From positions 1 to 25,598 of the IMG/VR virus record IMGVR_UViG_3300037504_000192: a stretch of DNA of 25,598 nucleotides, one strand, 5' to 3'. This document shows, piece after piece, positions 4,823 to 11,668 of this stretch (the first letter of the stretch is position 1; every line of letters begins with the position of its first letter). Below the pieces are notes generated by a model, which was given only the letters and a program-made list of their open reading frames with translations, did not search any database and had not been told where the DNA came from. This DNA is from a virus. The translations under genes and the position numbers were made by a program.

Positions 4823-5845
4823 ATGCCTGAGGGTCTGGCAATGTGGTTGACGCTCATAGCACTGTTCTATTTTTTGCTAGTGCAGCGTCTTGAGCGTAGC
4901 GTTTTTGGCACGTCAACCGTGGACATGCTGTGGAACTGGCTCGTGGTCAGCCTGACCAGGGCACCGAGCCAGAGCGTGCGCTATGTCGAGATAGGCAGCG
5001 CGCCGAAAGAACCAGCCACATTGCCGCCAATGAGCGAGCGCGACTGGTTGGCGCTCCTCAACCATCGACCAGACACGCACCCGCATCTGCTGATCGCAGG
5101 CAAGACCGGAAGCGGGAAGACCACGTTTTCCCGCGCGGTGCTCTCGCAGCGCACCGGCGATGTGTGTATCCTCAATCCCAAAAACAACATCGATGACTGG
5201 CGGCCACTCCCATACGTCGCGTTCGATAGCGACGGTACATTTTCAACGATGGCCGCCACACTGGACGATCTGCGGCGCGAACTCATCCGGCGCACTGGCG
5301 ATGAAACCCCGCTCACGGTGATCTGCGACGACGCAAGCATCATCGCGCAGTCCAGCGAAACGAAACAACCGTATTTGGATTTCATCCGCGCGGCGGCGCG
5401 CCTGGGGCGTAGTAAACGATTGCGGTTGCTTGTACTCGCACACGAGACAACAGCAGCAGCGATGGGCATCCACGGCGAGGCCGGGCTACTCGATAATTTC
5501 ACGCGCATAGCAGTTGACAAGTCTCACGACGCCACGATTATTTTGGACGAACCCCAACCACTGGCAACACGGGCGGTGCCTGCTCTGGCGCGGGACGGGC
5601 TGGCGCAATTGCAGCCGTGGGCAGTACCAGTACCAGATGAGGGTGCCCGAAATGACGAAAATACTGGTACTGGTATTTTCGGTATTCCTGATACCAATGT
5701 GGAGAACGAGTATTCGGAACGGGATGAGTTAATACTGCTCGCCATCCGCGAGGACTGGACGTTCAACCGCCTGTACCGCGCCATCGGCGGCAACCGCACG
5801 GCAGTATCGCGCCGCTGGCAAGAATTAAAACGAGAAAAGGAATAG
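4823..5845 (+). CDS. FtsK/HerA-like P-loop ATPase with membrane anchor and C-terminal HTH
   Basis: The RBS is AAGGAG, overlapping the previous gene's end. The 340-aa protein has one hydrophobic N-terminal segment (about 6-20). Walker A GKTGSGKT lies at 93-100. A Walker B-like strand LTVICDD lies at 164-170, ending in Asp-Asp rather than the usual Asp-Glu. LGRSKRLRLLVLAHE at 194-208 matches the FtsK/TraG sensor strand that follows an ALGR motif. A linker then leads to a C-terminal HTH at about 299-340 (ERDELILLAIREDW, then NRTAVSRRWQELKREKE), which by position resembles the FtsK gamma winged-helix domain. The family consists of hexameric DNA pumps. At 340 aa this is a short version without the long FtsK linker. 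It closes the membrane-HTH / membrane / ATPase cassette and could move or segregate phage DNA at the membrane (inference). Confidence 0.85.
   Translation: MPEGLAMWLTLIALFYFLLVQRLERSVFGTSTVDMLWNWLVVSLTRAPSQSVRYVEIGSAPKEPATLPPMSERDWLALLNHRPDTHPHLLIAGKTGSGKTTFSRAVLSQRTGDVCILNPKNNIDDWRPLPYVAFDSDGTFSTMAATLDDLRRELIRRTGDETPLTVICDDASIIAQSSETKQPYLDFIRAAARLGRSKRLRLLVLAHETTAAAMGIHGEAGLLDNFTRIAVDKSHDATIILDEPQPLATRAVPALARDGLAQLQPWAVPVPDEGARNDENTGTGIFGIPDTNVENEYSERDELILLAIREDWTFNRLYRAIGGNRTAVSRRWQELKREKE
5625..5675. repeat. 12-bp inverted repeat in the ATPase linker
   Basis: TACCAGTACCAG (5625-5636) and CTGGTACTGGTA (5664-5675) are perfect inverted repeats separated by 27 nt. Each arm is itself a tandem hexamer (TACCAG twice). 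They encode part of the poorly conserved linker between the ATPase core and the HTH, so they may be a protein-binding or RNA element, or chance in a relaxed segment. Confidence 0.7.
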
Positions 5846-5846
5846 T

Positions 5847-6074
5847 ATGGAAGATATCAAACTTATTCGAATAGAAGACCGGCTGCGTCTGCTCGTCGAA
5901 CCGCACGGAGCCGACGAACTAGAGCGCCTGATGGCCCTGGTCTGGCAACTCCGCGACCGCCAGTGCCAGACCGATCAAGTGCTGCGGCGTATCCTCAGAG
6001 AAACAGGGCATGGGATGGGGCTAGACACGGAGACACGCGAAGCTATTCGCACATATCTGGAGAGAGATGTATGA
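5847..6074 (+). CDS. Hypothetical 75-aa helical protein
   Basis: The start ATG comes one base after the ATPase stop, with AAAAGGAA upstream. The sequence is mostly amphipathic helix, rich in Arg, Leu and Glu (IRIEDRLRLLVEPHGADELERL, broken by a glycine; then QVLRRILRETGHGMGLD). There is no membrane segment or cysteine. It overlaps the following gene (ATGA). It may be a small accessory of the ATPase, but this rests on adjacency only. Confidence 0.65.
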   Translation: MEDIKLIRIEDRLRLLVEPHGADELERLMALVWQLRDRQCQTDQVLRRILRETGHGMGLDTETREAIRTYLERDV

Positions 6075-6376
6075 AACAAATACAAACTACCAACCACACC
6101 TATTATCTGTACGAGGAAGGCGAATTCATACTAGGGAGCCGCGCAAACACCACTGGCCTGTACGGATTGTGGTTCGGCATTCATCAGGGCACACTGACGA
6201 GCCGAGACAACAACAGCCCGACTTTCGAGTATGAAACCTACCAGGAGGCTGTAGCGGCATTTGAGCGCGAAGCCCACCATTTCGCTCGGCTCGGCTGCTA
6301 CATCTGGCACGCCAGCATTATCGCGCCCGACGGCACCCATTCCAAACTGGTTGAGGGCGCGCCATACCGCAGATAA
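6071..6376 (+). CDS. Hypothetical 101-aa protein
   Basis: The start at 6071 overlaps the previous stop and follows GGAGAGAG. The protein begins MKQIQTTNHTYYLYEEGEFI and is rich in aromatic residues, suggesting a compact beta-rich fold. The C-terminal half holds a helix YQEAVAAFEREAHHFARLG and a last strand IWHASIIAPDGTHSKLVEG. No catalytic motif is recognised. It is part of the rightward operon downstream of the FtsK-like cassette. Confidence 0.65.
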   Translation: MKQIQTTNHTYYLYEEGEFILGSRANTTGLYGLWFGIHQGTLTSRDNNSPTFEYETYQEAVAAFEREAHHFARLGCYIWHASIIAPDGTHSKLVEGAPYRR

Positions 6377-6387
6377 AGGAAAGTAAA

Positions 6388-6654
6388 ATGCAAGTTGCAC
6401 ACAATCCTCCGACAAGGTACGTGGATAGCGAGGTTGAAATCCAGTTGCGGATAGAAGGTGTCGGCATAGTGGCCTTTTTAACGCGCACCGGGGTGGCAAT
6501 TGACATGGACGATTGTCCAGTTTACAGCAGGGGAAATTTCCCGCTTGTCGCACATCACAGCAGCGGACTGTACTACCGCAGCAACGCAAGAGAATGGTTG
6601 CCGCTCGATAACGAAACATTTCAGGCGATGCGTCATCTGCTCTGGTCAGAATGA
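6388..6654 (+). CDS. Hypothetical 88-aa protein, last gene of the rightward operon
   Basis: TAAAGGAAAGTAAAATG gives a good RBS. The predicted fold is beta-strand-rich (VEIQLRIEGVGIVAFLTRTG, GLYYRSNAREWLPLD) with a short C-terminal helix. No known motif is recognised. Its stop lies 7 bp from the stop of the convergent late operon, with no terminator hairpin between them, so both transcripts are likely to run into each other. Confidence 0.6.
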   Translation: MQVAHNPPTRYVDSEVEIQLRIEGVGIVAFLTRTGVAIDMDDCPVYSRGNFPLVAHHSSGLYYRSNAREWLPLDNETFQAMRHLLWSE

Positions 6655-6661
6655 TATCCCG

Positions 6662-7999
6662 CTACCGTAGCTCGCCCCACTCCATCGCGGCCCGCACGGT
6701 GGCAGAGCCAGTGAACGACTCTGCCACCACATAGAGCGCAATCCCGCTCCCCGTCGCGCCTGCTGCATCCAGACCCAGCGGCAGGCGCGAGTTAATGACA
6801 TTGGACAGGTTGCCAATGTCGTTATTGCCATTGCCGACCAAAATGAACCCGCTCAAGATTTCTATACCGCCGGTGAATGCCGTCGCCGATATGTCATACT
6901 CCATATGACTGTCAGCATCAGCCGACACCCACGATGCGCCCGTGATCGTGTCCGGGTCGTACACCACCGCCCAGCGGATGCCCTGATCCTCTGTTGTGAT
7001 ATTGACGCCATACGGGATCGTAATGCCTCGATTGACAATGCTGTTAAACGTGTCTTTGTGCCGGATACCGATCACCGGGGCCAATGTTGTGCCGATGGAG
7101 CGCCCCGCGGTGCCCGTGGCAGCGCTAAACGGCAGCGCTCGTTCGTTTTCGACACCCCCTTTACTTTTTACCGCTGCGCAGATCATTTTCATCTCAGCAG
7201 CAGCCGCGGCAGTATCGTTGACAATCTGATAGCGCACCGGCAGCACACCGGTCTGGGTAAAGCTGGTCGTGTTGATATTGCTCTGCGGCGCGATATGGCA
7301 CCATACCGGCGCGCCGTCCAGAATGAACCCGAATGCCACAGCAGCAGTCCCCAACCACAAATAGTCAATAACGAACACTTGATTTTTTGTCCAGTCAATT
7401 GTGATGCCCGACGCGCCGGTGCCGTCCAGTGTGTCAACGTTCCAACTGGCCTGTGCTACAGCCGTGTCAACGACGCTGCCGCTGCTGCTGTTACGGATGA
7501 CCACGCGCTTTTCGCTGCTGGTTTGCTCAAAAAACATGCCGTTGTCATCGTCAAACATCCCGATACGCTGTGTCACATTGGCAGTCGCCGCGCCCATTAT
7601 GCCGGTAAACTGCGCTGAGGCTGTTCGGCCCGGCTGGTAACGAATGTACTGCCTGCTCTGGCGGGTTACGCTGCCAGTTGCCGTTCCGCCCAGCGTCATC
7701 TTAACTAGGCGCTCGTTGCTGTCAAACGTTGCGACATTGCCGGTGCCGACAGTCGTCTCCTCAATGAGCAGCGGTTGTTTGTCGTATTCGTGCGACACGT
7801 CAAACAGGATCGTCGGTTCGACTACTTCTAACTGGCCTGCGAAGTCGAATTGAAAATCAGCCAATGCATCCTCCACTGTTGCGTTCGCAATATTGTTCGC
7901 CTCGGTGCGCTGCTGCTGAATAAAACTGCGCATATCCTGGCGTTGTTTTTGCGCGAGCAGCTCCGCAAAACGTCGCAACGCCGCATCTGATTGTGTCAT
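6662..7999 (-). CDS. Virion structural protein (fibre/surface type), last late gene
   Basis: 445 residues; the start overlaps the hub gene's stop (ATGA). The N-terminus (residues 1-50) is a charged helix with Gln-rich stretches. The middle carries SRQYIRYQPGRTASAQFTG, then RIGMFDDDNGMFFEQTS and VFVIDYLWLGTAAVAFGFI. These segments recur in a family of virion proteins I recall from many tailed phages (YxPGKSQ..., RxGxFDxxNGxFFE, DxxWLGVGxVRxGF). The strands suggest a jelly-roll-like or beta-sandwich surface domain. Position after the hub, at the end of the late operon, suits a tail fibre or receptor-binding accessory. The family link is from memory of sequence patterns; the exact role is inferred. 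Confidence 0.7.
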   Translation of the reverse strand: MTQSDAALRRFAELLAQKQRQDMRSFIQQQRTEANNIANATVEDALADFQFDFAGQLEVVEPTILFDVSHEYDKQPLLIEETTVGTGNVATFDSNERLVKMTLGGTATGSVTRQSRQYIRYQPGRTASAQFTGIMGAATANVTQRIGMFDDDNGMFFEQTSSEKRVVIRNSSSGSVVDTAVAQASWNVDTLDGTGASGITIDWTKNQVFVIDYLWLGTAAVAFGFILDGAPVWCHIAPQSNINTTSFTQTGVLPVRYQIVNDTAAAAAEMKMICAAVKSKGGVENERALPFSAATGTAGRSIGTTLAPVIGIRHKDTFNSIVNRGITIPYGVNITTEDQGIRWAVVYDPDTITGASWVSADADSHMEYDISATAFTGGIEILSGFILVGNGNNDIGNLSNVINSRLPLGLDAAGATGSGIALYVVAESFTGSATVRAAMEWGELR

Positions 8000-10900
8000 T
8001 GTATCGGCTCCACAAACTCAGCCAGGTCTGCGGTCGGCAGGCTGCTGGCGTCGATAGTCGTTTCCGTTGTGCCATCCCACACAAACACACCGCCTTTCGC
8101 GCCGCTCAGTGCCGCCACGATGGTGCGTGATTGCCGGTCTGCTCGCACCGCACCAACATCCTGCCCCGTGAACGCAGCCGTGCTCACAGACGGTGTGCCA
8201 AACGGATCACTGAGAAGCCCCAACCCCGTGCGCGGCGACCCATCCAACCCGCCGAGATACGCGCCGTGGGTCGCCCAGGTCACCGACTGGCCCGCCGAGG
8301 TGATGATCTGGACGGGCTGACTGGCCTGATAATCTGCCGCGCCGTATATGGTGGCGCTGCCTCGCCGCCGAAATAACGTGCGGTTTGACGGCCCCGGCTC
8401 TCGATCCCCCGCCGAAACAGCACTGTTCCAATCGCGCAACACCCCTGAACCCGACGGCGTGCTCAGTGTCGCGCCGTCGCTATAGTACACCTTTGCACCA
8501 CTGGTAAGGCGGTTTTGAGCGAGAATGACCTCATTCGCTGCGCCCGCAAATCCCACTGCCGTAGCAATGCTGGTGCTCAATTCGGCGGCGCTGCTGCTGC
8601 TATTGCCAACACCAACCAGGAGCAAGGTGTAATTCTGCCCGGCCTGCTGAATGCCAACGTACCAACGGCCCGGCGTGAAATCATCGAACGCCAACGTGCC
8701 AATCAGTGTTCTCGTTGCCCCTGCCGGAAACGGCCCGGCGAACGATAGTGTCACCTCGTTCCAGGTCAGCCCGCCGTCGGTGGTGCGCCAGACCGGACTG
8801 TCTGTGGTGCCGTCGCTCACAATCACGCCGCCGCTAATATCCAGGTCGCCGGTACTCGTCTGGACAAACTGCAGCAGCCATTCGTCCGCGTCAAACGGAT
8901 TGGCAACCAGCCGATACCCATAGGCAGTCACCGTCGGCAATCCACTGTTCCGCAGCGTCCACGACCCATTGAGGTACTCATACACGCCGCCGCTGGACGC
9001 CCCGACGGTGGGGATGAGCAGGCGATAGCGTGGCGACAGGTTCGCTAACGGCCCGATGCCGATCTGGACTGATGGCTGCAGGTCAATCGGTATAATGGTG
9101 TCGAAATTGAGCACCTTGAACGACTGCCAGGTGCTATCGCTGCCGAATACAAGTTCGTTCAGTCGGTCGTCTCTGATCAGGTCTGCTGCCGTGCCAGTTG
9201 CATCGGTCTGCCCGATATCGCTGGCGACATACTGACTGCCGTCCCAGGTCAGTTTGTACAGGTTGCCACTGGCATCGCCACAGATAAACGCCTCCTCGGC
9301 AAGCGCTGCGCTGATCGTCGTAATACCCGATGGCGCGGTGACACCCGACCAGTCAACCGTAAATCCCTGGTCAAACACGACCAGCCCGGCGTCAGTCGTT
9401 GCGCCTGTATAGCAGGCGGCGTTGCTACCACCCACGAACGGCGCGTTCGCTTGCTGCTGACAGACGCTCCCGGCCTCGCCAGTCTGGGCAGCCGTGAAAT
9501 TCGTCTGGTCGAAACTCTCCAGTACCGTGTTGCCCGTGCAGATGCGGATATAATCACTGGCGTTCGCAACCTCCACATCGTTGATTGTGTTGGCTGCTGT
9601 GGAGAGCAGCGTGAACGTGGCACCGTTGTCCTGACTGCGGTACAGTTTCGTGCCAGCCGTAACGGTGATGTCTTCGGCTGTCTCCTGATTGCGGTAGATT
9701 GACGTAATGCCCGTGCCTGCTGGCTCTGTCCAGAGCAGCGTGGCGTCGCCACCCTCTGGCTCCCAGGAGTACACAGCCCCGTCATCCCACCCCGACAGCA
9801 GCGGCCCATTGGCACTGAATTTGGCGGTGGCGTCGCAGCTTTGCCCCGCGCGCGTAAAATCTTCGTAGCCGGTGTTGATATCCCGCAGGATGCGCCAGCC
9901 GTTGCTGCCTTTCGCAATCGAGAGCACGCGCGTGATCACTTGCACATCTGGACTGTCCAGCGCCTTGGTAACTGGCTGCGGTGTTGCTATGCCATCCGAC
10001 ACCGTGAGCGTGATACTCACGCCCGCAGGGTCGCCTGTGTCCAGCACAAAAATTGGGTCAACCACCGCCGGAATGCTGGCAGGGTCAGAGGTCGCCCCGC
10101 TCACCGACCAGCTATAGCCGATAGTGCCCTGCGCTACATAACTGGTACTTGCATCGCACTGCACAATCAACCGTTTTTCCAGCGACCCGCCCGTATCGAT
10201 AAGTTCGGCCTCCAGGGTAAAGGTAAAATCAGCATACGGCGGCGGGTACACGCTGAAGCCCTCGCCCGGCACGCGGGACTGGCCGAAAATGTAGGTGATC
10301 GTCATCAAATCGGCATTAACGCTGATGCTCTCCACAAACGCCACATCATTGATGCCCAGGAATTGCGACACCTGCACCTTCGTGGTGCGCCCCGGCATCA
10401 GGTCAGGATCATACATCGCATCAAGTGAGAGTATTTGTTTCACACGAGCGCGGCGTATCACTTCACGCTCGGCTATGGCCTGACACACGGCGGACGACTG
10501 CGCAAAACGATAGTTCGCCCCGTCGTGTTTGCCGGTAATTCCCGATGCCGTGAATGTGCCGTTCGGCTCTGTGCCATCACTGCGCGTCGGCCCGGTAGCG
10601 GTAAAGCTGCTGACAATTGCGTCGATGTTCCCAAATTGTTGCCGCACATCGTAGATCGGGCGCTCACTCCCCGATGGGTTCCAGGCGTAGGTGATACTGC
10701 TGTTTGCGACCGGGATGCCCGTGTAATCCGACACACGTACAATGCCCGTGTTGGATACCCAGATCGCCGTGCCACCAAACTCCATCAGTTCGCGCATGAC
10801 ACTGGACAGGTTTTCGTCTGTCTCGATGGTGATGTCATCAAATGTGCCGAGATTGTAGGTGCTGCCAGGAGCGTAGAGCGGCCCGATCTGGCTGCTGCTC

Positions 10901-11292
10901 AATCCGGCTGCGGTCAACAGGTCGGTAACAGCGTCCGTAAATCCGCGATTTGACCACGTAATCGCGGTGTCTGGCGAGCGGTCAAGCGCGCCCAACTGAT
11001 CGATCAATTGATAGCGATAGACCAGCCCGCTATCACTTCCCACACTGGACACATCCCGCCGCGCAAACCCCGTAAAATAGCGGCGCGGCGTGCCGTTGCA
11101 GGTGACATCGACATACGCAGGCTCGCCGCCCGCCAGTGTCACCAGGTCTTTGAGCAGCACGTTGCAACTAGATCGGTCTCTATCCAGGCCGAACGCCTTG
11201 TCAAAACCGGCATCGACAATCTCATACGGTATGCCGCTGATATAGCATGTGGCCGTCCAGTCAGTTGTGCTGTCGAGTATCGGCCAGGTCAT
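7996..11292 (-). CDS. Tail hub / adhesin: hub-like N-terminus, PKD-like domain and Asp-box beta-propeller
   Basis: 1098 residues. Residues 1 to about 340 look like a tail-hub (gp27/late control D-type) region: repeated beta-strands, RRYFTGFARRDVSSV, a domain with SSVMRELMEFGGTAIWV, and VKQILSLDAMYDPDLMPGR. Residues about 350-450 resemble a PKD/Ig-like domain (YSWSVSGATSD, then VSITLTVSDG). From about 470 onward come repeated short beta-motifs, including Asp-box-like YRSQDNGATFTLL (near 551) and VWRTTDGGLTWNEV (near 839), typical of sialidase/BNR propellers. No sialidase catalytic set is evident. It sits after the tape measure and a small tail protein, the position of phage tail tip proteins, so a combined hub and receptor-binding role is inferred. 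The size and fusion are unusual. Confidence 0.8.
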   Translation of the reverse strand: MTWPILDSTTDWTATCYISGIPYEIVDAGFDKAFGLDRDRSSCNVLLKDLVTLAGGEPAYVDVTCNGTPRRYFTGFARRDVSSVGSDSGLVYRYQLIDQLGALDRSPDTAITWSNRGFTDAVTDLLTAAGLSSSQIGPLYAPGSTYNLGTFDDITIETDENLSSVMRELMEFGGTAIWVSNTGIVRVSDYTGIPVANSSITYAWNPSGSERPIYDVRQQFGNIDAIVSSFTATGPTRSDGTEPNGTFTASGITGKHDGANYRFAQSSAVCQAIAEREVIRRARVKQILSLDAMYDPDLMPGRTTKVQVSQFLGINDVAFVESISVNADLMTITYIFGQSRVPGEGFSVYPPPYADFTFTLEAELIDTGGSLEKRLIVQCDASTSYVAQGTIGYSWSVSGATSDPASIPAVVDPIFVLDTGDPAGVSITLTVSDGIATPQPVTKALDSPDVQVITRVLSIAKGSNGWRILRDINTGYEDFTRAGQSCDATAKFSANGPLLSGWDDGAVYSWEPEGGDATLLWTEPAGTGITSIYRNQETAEDITVTAGTKLYRSQDNGATFTLLSTAANTINDVEVANASDYIRICTGNTVLESFDQTNFTAAQTGEAGSVCQQQANAPFVGGSNAACYTGATTDAGLVVFDQGFTVDWSGVTAPSGITTISAALAEEAFICGDASGNLYKLTWDGSQYVASDIGQTDATGTAADLIRDDRLNELVFGSDSTWQSFKVLNFDTIIPIDLQPSVQIGIGPLANLSPRYRLLIPTVGASSGGVYEYLNGSWTLRNSGLPTVTAYGYRLVANPFDADEWLLQFVQTSTGDLDISGGVIVSDGTTDSPVWRTTDGGLTWNEVTLSFAGPFPAGATRTLIGTLAFDDFTPGRWYVGIQQAGQNYTLLLVGVGNSSSSAAELSTSIATAVGFAGAANEVILAQNRLTSGAKVYYSDGATLSTPSGSGVLRDWNSAVSAGDREPGPSNRTLFRRRGSATIYGAADYQASQPVQIITSAGQSVTWATHGAYLGGLDGSPRTGLGLLSDPFGTPSVSTAAFTGQDVGAVRADRQSRTIVAALSGAKGGVFVWDGTTETTIDASSLPTADLAEFVEPIQ

Positions 11293-11305
11293 AAAAACGT
11301 CTCAC

Positions 11306-11668
11306 TCATACCCGTACAAACTCCACTTGACCAGTATAGCCCTTGCTGCTATCGCCTAACGGCAGCATAGTGAACTGCGTTAATGTGGCGTTGTAACTGT
11401 TTGTGCCGTCGTTCCAGGTCGCTGTGGTACGCGGTTGCGCCAGCCACGCCACCTGGAGCGTGCCGTAATCAGCTACAGACGCGACATACACCGTGCCCGT
11501 CCAGCGCCACACATACCCGAACGTTGAAATCTGCACGCGCTGCGACCCGGCAATGTGGCGCTCCTGCTGCTTCGGCTCTGGTATCCAGTCAATGATCGTA
11601 GCAGGATTATCAACGAGCGGAAAAATAGTTACTCCGTTCCACGTAAACGAGCTATACGCTGCTGCCAT
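11306..11668 (-). CDS. Small distal tail protein (120 aa)
   Basis: The start overlaps the tape measure stop (TAATG). It is a beta-rich sequence with SFTWNGVTIFPLVDNPATII, a VYVASVADYGTLQVAWLAQP stretch and a final strand GYTGQVEFVRV. Its position between tape measure and hub matches the distal tail (Dit-like) or tail-tip adaptor of siphophages, although Dit proteins are usually longer. No enzymatic motif is present. The role is inferred from gene order. Confidence 0.65.
   Translation of the reverse strand: MAAAYSSFTWNGVTIFPLVDNPATIIDWIPEPKQQERHIAGSQRVQISTFGYVWRWTGTVYVASVADYGTLQVAWLAQPRTTATWNDGTNSYNATLTQFTMLPLGDSSKGYTGQVEFVRV

Noticed and set aside
6655-6661. Bidirectional terminator between the convergent operons
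   Set aside because: No stem-loop or T-run is visible in or around the 7-bp gap.
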